Below are positions 55,208 through 63,393 of a stretch of DNA of 64,000 nucleotides, in pieces. The translations under genes and the position numbers were made by a program. The notes under the pieces are model-generated. The model was given only the letters and a program-made list of their open reading frames with translations, was not told where the DNA came from and did not search any database. The DNA comes from CANDOC01 sp965261725. Lineage in GTDB: Bacteria; Pseudomonadota; Gammaproteobacteria; Pseudomonadales; Endozoicomonadaceae. How positions within the stretch are numbered: position 1 is the first letter of the stretch; every line of letters begins with the position of its first letter. Where the stretch lies: positions 310,001 to 374,000 of the forward strand of contig CBDHDU010000002.1 of assembly GCA_965261725.1 (NCBI GenBank), given 5' to 3'.

Positions 55208-55714
55208 TTAACTTGTCCTGTCCAACACCAGATAGCTGTATTTCAGCGGCGGTTCATCTTCTGTGAAGTGTTCATCTCTGGCTACTTCAGCCCACTGGCT
55301 TTCATCAACCTCAGGGAAAAAGGCATCACCTTCGAAGGCCTGCTCCACACGGGTCAGGTAGAGCCGATCGGTTTCAGGCAACAGCTCTTTATATATCTGA
55401 GCCCCACCAATCACCATGACTTCCTCATTACCGTTAATCAGGGCAATATCTTCAGCCAGCGCCAGTGCTTCCGCCGTGCTGTGAACCACCCGGATACCTT
55501 CATGTGAATAATCCGGATTCCGGGTAATCACGATATTGGTGCGCCCCGGCAGTGGCTTTTTCAGTGACTCAAAGGTGTTCCGCCCCATAATGATGGGCTT
55601 GCCCATAGTGATTGCCTTGAAATAACGCAGATCACCGGGCAGGTACCATGGCAGTTTATTGTTGATTCCAATCGCATTGTTTTCCGCCACGGCGGCAATC
55701 ATCGCTATTTTCAT
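55208..55714 (-). CDS. folA: Dihydrofolate reductase
   Basis: 168 residues. IAAVAENNAIGINNKLPWYLPGDLRYFK (Asp28 is the catalytic acid equivalent), the NADPH-binding GRNTFESL and IVITRN, and VMVIGGAQIYKELL are all in place. It reduces dihydrofolate for one-carbon metabolism. Its ATG overlaps the thiI stop by four bases. Confidence 0.95.
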   Translation of the reverse strand: MKIAMIAAVAENNAIGINNKLPWYLPGDLRYFKAITMGKPIIMGRNTFESLKKPLPGRTNIVITRNPDYSHEGIRVVHSTAEALALAEDIALINGNEEVMVIGGAQIYKELLPETDRLYLTRVEQAFEGDAFFPEVDESQWAEVARDEHFTEDEPPLKYSYLVLDRTS

Positions 55715-57243
55715 TCGGCTTTATTCTCCACCTCTGGCTGATTTACAGAGTCAGCAACCACAGGTTTTTTCTTCTTTTCAGGGCTGTAAACATCAACGTT
55801 GGTGTGGCCATCTTCACGCAGATGCATGGCATGCAGCTGGCTCATGACACCTTTTTCACAGTAGAGCAGGTAATGACGTGACTTATCCAGCGTCGGAAAG
55901 GTGCTGCCCAGCTGATAGAACGGAACCTTCATCACTTCATGCGCTTCAACCGTCAGTGGCTTCAGCTCTTCTTCAGTAGGATGACGAACGTCCACAACAA
56001 TGGCGCTTTGCTCAAAGCGCTCATCCGCCACATCAGAAATAACATCCACTTCTTCACGCTTCAGGTCATCCGCCACAATATTACTGGCATTAACAACCCG
56101 GCGGGTTTCTACTGCCTCGTCCAGCAGGCTGAAGTCAAACTTGCTTTCTTCTGCAGCAATTTTCTCCCGGCTTGCCTTTGTTGTTGGCTTCTTTGAGATA
56201 ACTGCACAGTATTCAGGAATATTCCGGGAAAATTCTTCAGTACCAATCTTCTCGGCATAATCAATGATATCTTGCTTGTCCATGGTTGCCAGCGGGCGGA
56301 TAACCAGCATATCAGTCACAGAGTCAATCACTGCCAGATTAGTCAGCGTCTGGCTGGATACCTGAGCAACTGCCTCACCAGTCACCAGTGCCTGAATATC
56401 CATCTGTTCAGCCACTTTAGTACCGGCACGCAACATCATTCGCTTCAGCACAACGCCCATCTGAGCGTTATCAATCTTATCCAGGATTTCAGCCACTACG
56501 CCTTCAAACGGCACAGTGACAAACTTCACATTATGAGAAGCGCCATATTTATTCCACAGATAGAAAGCGACTTCTTTCACTGCCAGCTCGTGGGCATGCC
56601 CGCCAAGATTGAAGAACAGGAAGTGAGTACGAATACCACGCTTCATTGTCAGAAAGCTGGAAACTGAAGAGTCAAAGCCACCGGAGATCAATGACAGCAC
56701 CGGTTCCTGAGAACCAAGGGGGAAGCCACCCAGCCCGGCCTGACGCTTCTGGACAAGGTTGAACGTGTCACGACGTATCTCCATCAATACCGTGACATCC
56801 GGATTTTTCAGTTTGACGCCTGCGGCGTCAGTATTCACATTGAGGTAGCCGCCCACATGACGCTCAACATCAATTGACTTGAAGTCATGACTTCCCTGAC
56901 GCTTGCAGGTTACACGGAATGTTTTTCCGGCCAGCTCATCTTTATAACTGGCCAGTGCCTTTTCTGCGATGTCATCCATATCCACGACCGGAAATTCCAG
57001 TACTTCCCGCCATTCATGAATGCCCGGAATACAGCTCAGCACATTGCCTATTTCTTTGATGCTCCGGGGATCATCAACAGACGTTGTAATATCAATCTGA
57101 TCCCAGTTACCGGTAACCGTCACACCTTCATCGATATTCCGGATCAGGTTCCGAATATTACCGCGCAACTGTTTTACAAAACGTTTCCGAACCGGCGCAC
57201 TCTTGATAGAGATTTCCGAAAACAGCTTGACTACAAATTTCAT
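55711..57243 (-). CDS. thiI: tRNA 4-thiouridine synthetase / thiamine sulfur carrier ThiI
   Basis: 510 residues from ATG 57243; seven more in-frame codons are left out because family members begin MKFxxKLFxEI. Domain order: ferredoxin-like NFLD and THUMP (1-170), PP-loop ATPase with SGGFDSS (187-193), and a C-terminal rhodanese domain with the sulfur-carrying Cys in LYCEKGVMS. This is the long form found in enterobacteria, acting in both tRNA 4-thiouridine and thiazole synthesis. A Lys-rich tail of about 30 residues is extra. Confidence 0.94.
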   Translation of the reverse strand: MKFVVKLFSEISIKSAPVRKRFVKQLRGNIRNLIRNIDEGVTVTGNWDQIDITTSVDDPRSIKEIGNVLSCIPGIHEWREVLEFPVVDMDDIAEKALASYKDELAGKTFRVTCKRQGSHDFKSIDVERHVGGYLNVNTDAAGVKLKNPDVTVLMEIRRDTFNLVQKRQAGLGGFPLGSQEPVLSLISGGFDSSVSSFLTMKRGIRTHFLFFNLGGHAHELAVKEVAFYLWNKYGASHNVKFVTVPFEGVVAEILDKIDNAQMGVVLKRMMLRAGTKVAEQMDIQALVTGEAVAQVSSQTLTNLAVIDSVTDMLVIRPLATMDKQDIIDYAEKIGTEEFSRNIPEYCAVISKKPTTKASREKIAAEESKFDFSLLDEAVETRRVVNASNIVADDLKREEVDVISDVADERFEQSAIVVDVRHPTEEELKPLTVEAHEVMKVPFYQLGSTFPTLDKSRHYLLYCEKGVMSQLHAMHLREDGHTNVDVYSPEKKKKPVVADSVNQPEVENKAE

Positions 57244-57405
57244 GAAATAGTTACCGTCATACAACGCATCAGGCTCTGGTCCAAATCATGTTCCGGAGCA
57301 GGCGTTCAGGTATTAAAGAGAGAAGATAGGCAAAGTATACCGAAACCGAGTACACTGGGCACCGCTTGTGGGCAGTTACGCAATATCAGGAATGAAATTC
57401 AGTGC

Positions 57406-57422
57406 TGCTCCAGAACGGTGCT
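57406..57422 (+). promoter_or_regulatory. NtrC binding site, distal
   Basis: TGCTCC-5-GGTGCT matches the NtrC dyad TGCACC-5-GGTGCA with changes at two positions, and lies about 135 bases upstream of the sigma-54 promoter of glnA. Confidence 0.65.
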
Positions 57423-57490
57423 GTGATAACAACAGTAAAAATGGTGCTTTCACCCCGAACCGCACCACACAAATGCACCAAACTGCATCG

Positions 57491-57507
57491 CGCACCAAAA
57501 CGGTGCG
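57491..57507 (+). promoter_or_regulatory. NtrC binding site, proximal
   Basis: CGCACC-5-GGTGCG is a perfect dyad that fits the NtrC enhancer consensus, about 50 bases upstream of the -24 element. A half-site TGCACC at 57474-57479 lies next to it. Confidence 0.75.
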
Positions 57508-57556
57508 ATATTTGTCTCAACGATGCGCCACAGGCCTTATTTCAGGGACGAAAACA

Positions 57557-57572
57557 TGGCACAGGCTTTGCT
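57557..57572 (+). promoter_or_regulatory. Sigma-54 promoter of glnA
   Basis: TGGCAC-5-TTGCT, an exact match to the -24/-12 consensus with correct GG to GC spacing. Transcription should start near 57583, about 160 bases before the glnA ATG. With the NtrC sites upstream this predicts nitrogen control of glnA. Confidence 0.85.
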
Positions 57573-57746
57573 GTTGGTATGTTATTAGCTGGTTGTAAGC
57601 CAGTGTAAAAGCCGCGTCGGACATCATGCAGACACTTAACTTACGATGAAACGCTGCATGTTAAACCGATCAGCACATGAACTTTATTTGCAAGGTTGCT
57701 GCCTTTGAACCGGCAGTCTCGGCCGTCCCCTGAGAGGAAACAATAA

Positions 57747-59153
57747 ATGTCAGAGAATACGCTGAATCTGATCAAGGAACATGACGTTAAGTGGGTTGAC
57801 CTGCGCTTCACCGATACCCGTGGTAAGGAGCAGCACGTTTCCATGCCTATTAGCGAAGTCGACAGCGAATTCTTCGAAATGGGCAAGATGTTCGATGGTT
57901 CATCCATTTCAGGCTGGAAGGGCATTAACGAATCCGACATGATTCTGATGCCAGACGATGCCAGCTCCGTCGTCGATCCTTTTACTGACGAAAAAACCCT
58001 CATCGTTCGCTGCGATATTATCGAGCCTGCCACCATGCAGGGTTATGAGCGTGACCCCCGCTCTGTTGCCCGTCGCGCGGAAGAATACCTGAAGTCTACC
58101 GGCATTGCCGACACTGCTTACTTTGGCCCTGAGCCTGAGTTCTTCGTCTTTGACGACGTTAAGTGGAATGTGGATATCTCCGGTGCTTCCTATCAGGTTA
58201 ACTCTGAAGAAGCCGCCTGGTCTTCTAACAAGAACTTCCAGGAAGGCAACATGGGTCACCGCCCGAAAGTAAAAGGCGGTTACTTCCCGGTTCCTCCGGT
58301 TGATTCTCTGCATGACCTGCGTGCAGCGATGTGTCAGGCCATGGAATCCATGGGTGTGGGTGTTGAAGTACACCACCACGAAGTAGGTACCGCCGGTCAG
58401 TGTGAAATCGGCACCCGTTTCAACACCATGGTCACCAAGGCTGACGAAGTTCAGATCCTGAAATACTGTGTACACAACGTTGCTCATGCATTCGGCAAAA
58501 CTGCAACCTTTATGCCGAAGCCGCTGGTAGGTGATAACGGTAGCGGTATGCACTGCCACATGTCCCTGAGCAAAGACGGTACTAACCTGTTCTCCGGTGA
58601 CGGCTATGCTGGTCTGAGTGAAACTGCGCTGTACTACATCGGTGGTGTTATCAAGCACGCCAAAGCACTGAACGCTTTCACCAACGCTTCCACCAACGCT
58701 TACAAGCGTCTGATTCCGGGCTTTGAAGCACCGGTTATGCTGGCTTACTCTGCCCGCAACCGTTCTGCATCGATCCGTATTCCTTACGTGAACAGCCCGA
58801 AAGCACGTCGTGTCGAAGTGCGTTTCCCTGATCCGACAGCTAACCCATATCTGGCCTTCGCTGCACTGCTGATGGCTGGTCTGGACGGTATCAAGAACAA
58901 GATTCACCCTGGCGACGCTGCAGATAAAGACTTGTACGATCTGCCACCAGAAGAAGCCAGGGAAATCCCAACCGTGGCTGAAAGTCTGGAAGAAGCACTG
59001 GCCTGCCTGAATGCTGACCGTGAGTTCCTGACTGTAGGTGATGTATTCACTAACGATATGATCGATGCGTACATCGACCTAAAGAAGGAAGAGTGTCTGC
59101 AGGTGAGTCAAACAACTCATCCGGCTGAATTCGACTTATACTACAGTGTGTGA
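57747..59153 (+). CDS. glnA: Glutamine synthetase type I
   Basis: 468 residues. Makes glutamine from glutamate, ammonia and ATP. Conserved sites include FDGSSISGWKGI, GPEPEFFVFD, the metal-binding HHHEVGTAGQCEI, NGSGMHCHMS, and Tyr397 in DLYDLPPE, the adenylylation site of class I-beta enzymes. The AGAGGAAAC ribosome site lies upstream of the ATG. The protein ends DLYYSV like E. coli GlnA. The last two codons (Val, stop) come from the first bases of a group II intron inserted at 59148, and the same residues are encoded by the spliced exon. Expression is predicted to depend on sigma-54 and NtrC. Confidence 0.97.
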   Translation: MSENTLNLIKEHDVKWVDLRFTDTRGKEQHVSMPISEVDSEFFEMGKMFDGSSISGWKGINESDMILMPDDASSVVDPFTDEKTLIVRCDIIEPATMQGYERDPRSVARRAEEYLKSTGIADTAYFGPEPEFFVFDDVKWNVDISGASYQVNSEEAAWSSNKNFQEGNMGHRPKVKGGYFPVPPVDSLHDLRAAMCQAMESMGVGVEVHHHEVGTAGQCEIGTRFNTMVTKADEVQILKYCVHNVAHAFGKTATFMPKPLVGDNGSGMHCHMSLSKDGTNLFSGDGYAGLSETALYYIGGVIKHAKALNAFTNASTNAYKRLIPGFEAPVMLAYSARNRSASIRIPYVNSPKARRVEVRFPDPTANPYLAFAALLMAGLDGIKNKIHPGDAADKDLYDLPPEEAREIPTVAESLEEALACLNADREFLTVGDVFTNDMIDAYIDLKKEECLQVSQTTHPAEFDLYYSV

Positions 59154-60193
59154 CATGTGAGTGAATGCTCACCCTGCGCGCCTTGAGGTAGCTGGCCTCT
59201 TTAAATAAACAGCATTAAAATCAAGTCGGGGTTCCGATGTGAGCCCCGCACCCTGCCAGGAGGGAGCTGCTTGCATTTCCCTTCTTGTGCAGTAAAGAAG
59301 TACCCGTGGTTTCGGCCTCAGGAAAATCAAAATAAAGTGCTTTCTCTACCTTCTCCGGAAAGTAGCGTCGGACACTTATATCTCATGCCCGCAAAGGGCA
59401 AAGGCGTTCTATTGCCTGAAATATGGCATTAACAATGTCCTTATCCGGTCACACGTCAGGCCGGAACTGAGTTTAGTTGTATCAGTAAGACACAGAGCAC
59501 ACTCTCAAGGTGTATTAACGATTGTTCGACCGCCTGTAGTCCGGGTGGTAGCGAACCTGTTGTTCGGCCAACAGTAGCCTACGGATAGTGCATGACTGGC
59601 AACGGTCTTGTGCGAAGCATCCCGATAATGCACTCCCTTTTAATAAAGGCATGACTTGCTGTGAAGCAGGAGATGGATACTACCAGTCGCACGGTGGTTG
59701 AGGGGCTAGGCTGGGTGGTAAGGTTAACAGATGTGAACCGTTGATAAACCTCGTTAACAAGAACAAGCCAAAGCGACTGACAGGCTTGAACCAAAAGGTG
59801 TGTGGCTGGTTATTCTGCTGCTGTATCAGAATACGCCGACGCAAAGGCCACCGGGGGACAGACGGAATCTAAACCACTCATGTCGTTAATACGCAACATG
59901 GTAAGCCCGTATCTCTGCCCTGTGGGCAGGTGAACCGCAAGGAACACTGTTGGAGGTGCGGGTAAGGGATCGCAGAAAAAGCTAATGCCCTGCTGTAATG
60001 GCAGGGATAGGGTGACGTGCCCAACCCGAAAGGGTGCCCACTTCTGCGTGGTCTCTCATTGCGAGAAGATCTGAAAAGCCCTGAACAACTGGCCGGTTTT
60101 CCGGCCTATACGCATGTGCCCGCAAGGGGGAACACCTTCCCTCTTGGGGCGGGTGCGCCTCCTGAAAGCACATCAACTCAGGAGGATTGCAAG

Positions 60194-61903
60194 GTGAACC
60201 CAACCTTAAACGGCAACGGGTCTGTATCCTCTCACGGTACGTGGAGCCACTGGCACCACATCGACTGGCCTATGGTCTATCGAACCGTTCGGGGTATGCA
60301 GGTACGTATCGCAAAGGCAGCAAGGGAAGGCAGACAGCGCAGGGTTAAAAACCTGCAACGAATGCTGACCCGCTCGTTTGCAGCCAAAGCTTTGGCTGTC
60401 AGGCGAGTCACTGAGAACAGGGGCAAGAAGACACCGGGTGTTGACGGTGAAATCTGGTCTCTACCCGTTCACAAGTGGCAGGCAATTTCACGGTTACAGC
60501 GCAGAGGCTACCAGCCAAAACCGCTACGCCGGATTTATATCCCGAAAGCTAACGGCAAACGGAGACCGCTGGGAATACCGTGCATGTTGGACAGAGCTAT
60601 GCAGGCGTTATATCTGCTGGCACTGGAGCCGGTATCCGAAACCACAGCCGATCCAAACAGCTACGGCTTTCGCCCGCACCGCGCAGTACACGACGCGGTA
60701 GAGCAATGTTTTTCCTCTTTGTGTCGTAAGACATCAGCAAAGTGGGTGCTTGAGGGCGACATCAAGGGATGCTTTGACCACATCAGTCACAAGTGGCTTG
60801 TAGAGCACATACCAATGGATAAACAAATCCTGAGGAAATGGCTGAGTTCGGGATACATTGAGTCAGGTCGGCTCTTTTCAACAGAAGCGGGAACACCTCA
60901 GGGTGGCATTATTTCGCCTGTGTTGATGAACATGACACTGGACGGGCTGGAGCGTAAGCTCAAGTCGGTATTTGGTGCAGGCAAATCAGCCAAGCACCTC
61001 AAAAACCGGGTCAACTTTGTGCGATATGCGGATGATTTCATCATTACTGGCAGCTCGAAAGAGTTGTTAGAGCAAGAGGTCAAACCGTGTGTGCAAGAGT
61101 TTCTCAGGGAACGGGGGCTTCAGCTTTCCGAAGAGAAAACGCAGGTTACGCACATCGATCAGGGGCTGGACTTTCTGGGTTTCAACATAAGGAAATACAA
61201 CAACAAGCTGCTCATAAAACCCTCGAAAGAGAAAATAAAGGGCTTCTTGAAGAAAACCCGGCAGATAGTGAAAAAGCACAACGGCAGTACGCAACTTGCA
61301 GTAATAGCGGAACTCAACCCGGTTATCCGTGGGTGGGTTAATTACTACCGCTATTCAGTGGCGAAGGAGGCGTTTTCCTATGTGGACTATCGCATCTGGC
61401 GTCAGTTATGGCGTTGGGCGAAAAGACGACATTCCAGTAAATCTGTCAAATGGATTCGGCGCAGGTATTACCATGCAGCCAGAGGCAGGAGCTGGATGTT
61501 CGCGGCTGAAAAGGTAAGTTCTGATAATAAGGCAAGCTATGGCTCCTCGCTGGTAGTAGCATGCGACACAGTCATCAAGCGGCATAGAAAAATAAAAGCA
61601 GAAGCAACCCCTTACGACCCGGCCTATGAGATGTATTTCGAGGCGCGATTCTCGCAGAAAATGCGTGAAGAGCTAAAGGGCAAGAAGAAGCTGGCAACCC
61701 TCTGGGGGCGACAGAAAGGGCTATGCCCGATCTGCTCCCAGCGCATAGACAGGACAACCCCCTGGGATGTTCACCACCTGATCCGTCGTACCGATGGTGG
61801 GTCTGACGCGATGGGGAATCTGATGTTGCTGCATTTAAACTGCCACAGGCAATTACACAGCCAAAACCTCTCAGTGAAGTTACCGGCTCCAACAGGGGCT
61901 TAG
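60194..61903 (+). CDS. ltrA: Group II intron reverse transcriptase/maturase with HNH endonuclease
   Basis: 569 residues from the GTG at 60194, which has an AGGAGG site; the frame is open upstream to 60017 but that part is ribozyme sequence. Reverse-transcriptase domain with TPGVDGE, GYQPKPLRRIYIPK, DIKGCFDHI, GTPQGGIISP and the active site YADDF. The maturase domain X contains NPVIRGWVNYYRY. The C-terminal HNH endonuclease has CPICSQ and DVHHLIRRTDGGSDAMGNLMLLHLNCHRQLH. All catalytic motifs appear intact, so splicing and retrohoming may still work. Confidence 0.93.
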   Translation: MNPTLNGNGSVSSHGTWSHWHHIDWPMVYRTVRGMQVRIAKAAREGRQRRVKNLQRMLTRSFAAKALAVRRVTENRGKKTPGVDGEIWSLPVHKWQAISRLQRRGYQPKPLRRIYIPKANGKRRPLGIPCMLDRAMQALYLLALEPVSETTADPNSYGFRPHRAVHDAVEQCFSSLCRKTSAKWVLEGDIKGCFDHISHKWLVEHIPMDKQILRKWLSSGYIESGRLFSTEAGTPQGGIISPVLMNMTLDGLERKLKSVFGAGKSAKHLKNRVNFVRYADDFIITGSSKELLEQEVKPCVQEFLRERGLQLSEEKTQVTHIDQGLDFLGFNIRKYNNKLLIKPSKEKIKGFLKKTRQIVKKHNGSTQLAVIAELNPVIRGWVNYYRYSVAKEAFSYVDYRIWRQLWRWAKRRHSSKSVKWIRRRYYHAARGRSWMFAAEKVSSDNKASYGSSLVVACDTVIKRHRKIKAEATPYDPAYEMYFEARFSQKMREELKGKKKLATLWGRQKGLCPICSQRIDRTTPWDVHHLIRRTDGGSDAMGNLMLLHLNCHRQLHSQNLSVKLPAPTGA

Positions 61904-61912
61904 TAGAGGCTT

Positions 61913-61946
61913 GAGCCGTATGCAGGGAAACTTGCACGTACGGTTC
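61913..61946 (+). ncRNA. Group II intron domain V
   Basis: 34-base hairpin starting GAGCCGTATG with a GAAA loop and ending CGTACGGTTC, the catalytic core of the ribozyme, ten bases after the maturase stop. The domain VI stem (GACC...GGTC) follows. Confidence 0.9.
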
Positions 61947-62008
61947 TTAGGGAAGGGGTGACCAGAAATGGTCGCTCTTTACCCGACGTGTGATACGCCT
62001 GATATGAT

Positions 62009-62040
62009 AATAAAGCCCCTGAATCATCAGGGGCTTTATT
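62009..62040. terminator. Original glnA terminator, shared with the GDSL gene
   Basis: Perfect 14-base arms AATAAAGCCCCTGA / TCAGGGGCTTTATT with a 4-base loop. It lies 15 bases after the glnA stop once the intron is removed, and two bases after the stop of the convergent disrupted gene. Confidence 0.9.
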
Positions 62041-62093
62041 ATTTAACCTTGGGAAGTAAAAACACTCACATCAAAACTCTCTCCCCGGTCTTC

Positions 62094-63203
62094 GGCTAAG
62101 TTCCCGGAGATAGTTGAAAGCACCAATGTTCCATGATTTTTCTGACGAATCGGTCAGTGCTTAGCTGAACGGCTTCTGACAGATCTCGCTTCCAAGCCAG
62201 GTAATGCGGGAGATAGCGGGTAGCCACTCCCCGAAACACACCACCAATCCAGCGCTTTAAATGGCTATGGTAAGCATTAACGTGTTGAATATGATAGACA
62301 CCTTCCAGAACATGCTGGCCTGCCGAGGTAACCAGTTCCTTAAACTCAAATCCAAGCTTCTCTGCAAGCTTTTCATGTGCAAGGTGTGCATCCGCACAGA
62401 CCGTTGCTTCAATCGATATACGACCGTTTAAATGGCGGCACAACTCATTAGCACTTTCGTTTTCCAAAATACCATCAACAGTGTGCCGTTCACGGTCTCT
62501 GGCTACCATTACCGGGACTTTCCGAGCTTTGTTCGGATCATCTCCGCGTTTTCGAGAAGGCCTTGGCAGGTCTTTCCTCTGCCCTTTAAATGATTCACGA
62601 AAAAAAGTTTCATCAAGCTCTGTGATGCCACAAAGCTCTTCTGCCTGATCATTATTTATGACCTCAAGAAAGCAGTGGCGCCATCGGAAGGCCGTTTTCA
62701 GGTTAATATCATACTCACTGGCTGCCGAGCGCAGTGTCATGGAGTAAGTCATACCCGTGAGGTAGTTATTCCATTTTTCCGGATATCTAAGCCTTGCCAA
62801 AGGGGTCTTGCTGAATGCATTGAAAGTCACTTTGCATGACTTGCAGCGGTAGCGCTGCCGCCCGCTTTGAAAGCCCCAGCGATGAATATTATGGTCTTTA
62901 CACACGGGACATTCCGGATGTTCAGCAAAGCGAGATAATATGCTTGCTTCAAGATCAGGTGTGGCAGGTGGATTATTTACAGATGATTCTCTTTCTATAA
63001 CATCAGATTCAGGTTTTTCTACTATATCCTCATCCGGTATTCGGGCATTGAGCAGTGTCCTGTCAAGAATTTTCCACTGCTCATCGCTTAATGACGGTAT
63101 GGAATTAATAAAGTCCCGAAAGAGTTCTGATTGCATAAAGAACCCCTAAAAGGTAGAAGGCATGGGAAGTGTAGTTCATTCAACTACTTCAGGGAACTCA
63201 GCC
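62094..63203 (-). mobile_element. IS1595-family insertion sequence
   Basis: 1110 bases with imperfect inverted repeats of about 25 bases (21 match) beginning GGCTAAGTTCCC on the left and, read from the other strand, GGCTGAGTTCCC on the right. A 9-base direct repeat CCGGTCTTC flanks it at 62085-62093 and 63204-63212 (8 or 9 bases, depending on where the end is set). It interrupts the esterase-like gene. Confidence 0.85.
62096..63136 (-). CDS. IS1595-family transposase
   Basis: 346 residues. An N-terminal zinc ribbon (CPVCKDHN ... YRCKSCKVTFNAFSKTPL) is followed by the DDE catalytic domain of the IS1595/ISXO2 type: ELDETFFRESFKGQR, VMVARDRE, CADAHLAHEKLAEK and the late VNAYHSHLKRWIGGVFRGVATRYLPHYLAW segment. 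It looks complete. The stop codon lies within the left inverted repeat, and relatives of this group show the same compactness. Confidence 0.92.
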   Translation of the reverse strand: MQSELFRDFINSIPSLSDEQWKILDRTLLNARIPDEDIVEKPESDVIERESSVNNPPATPDLEASILSRFAEHPECPVCKDHNIHRWGFQSGRQRYRCKSCKVTFNAFSKTPLARLRYPEKWNNYLTGMTYSMTLRSAASEYDINLKTAFRWRHCFLEVINNDQAEELCGITELDETFFRESFKGQRKDLPRPSRKRGDDPNKARKVPVMVARDRERHTVDGILENESANELCRHLNGRISIEATVCADAHLAHEKLAEKLGFEFKELVTSAGQHVLEGVYHIQHVNAYHSHLKRWIGGVFRGVATRYLPHYLAWKRDLSEAVQLSTDRFVRKIMEHWCFQLSPGT

Positions 63204-63393
63204 CCGGTCTTCAAAGTATTTTTTGAACAACTCTTGATGCCCATCCGCTTTAGAGGCATGCATCAATATATTCAGATAAGCCACGTCAATAACATAACCT
63301 TGGTTATGCAGTGACATGCCAATTAAAATAGATATAAGGCGATGAACGATTGCTGTAGGGTGTATCGGATCGAAATAAAAGAATGTATCCGGG

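Larger units (their letters stand above)
59148..61987 (+). mobile_element. Group II intron inserted in the 3' end of glnA
   Basis: About 2840 bases. The proposed 5' end GTGTGAC fits the group II GUGYG rule; the 3' end is AC after ACCC, fitting the AY rule. A typical domain V (61913-61946) and a domain VI stem precede the 3' end. The maturase gene lies in domain IV. The 5' half (59154-60193) is structured non-coding ribozyme RNA with no gene. Joining exons at 59147/61988 restores the ordinary glnA end TAC-AGT-GTG-TGA followed 15 bases later by its terminator, which is strong evidence for these borders. Confidence 0.85.
62043..63393 (-). pseudogene. GDSL/SGNH-type esterase gene, 3' part, split by two IS elements
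   Basis: Minus-strand coding remains at 63393-63204 and 62093-62043. Joined across the IS1595 element, with one copy of the target repeat, they read in one frame to a TAA at 62043 just before a terminator. The first piece has FYFDPIHPTAIVH, which resembles block V (DxxH) of GDSL lipases and thermolabile haemolysins, where Asp and His of the triad sit. The N-terminal part is cut off by the ISKra4 copy at 63394 and may continue beyond the window. The family call rests on this one motif. Confidence 0.6.

Noticed and set aside
57909..58907. 332-codon open frame antisense to glnA
   Set aside because: It lies wholly inside glnA on the other strand, has no ribosome site or recognisable domain, and is explained by strong codon bias of glnA.
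59579..59794. 71-codon open frame on the minus strand in the intron
   Set aside because: It lies in the structured 5' part of the intron and matches nothing; treated as chance.
60017..60193. In-frame extension of the intron maturase upstream of 60194
   Set aside because: This stretch is ribozyme RNA; the GTG at 60194 has a strong AGGAGG site and homologous proteins begin near there.
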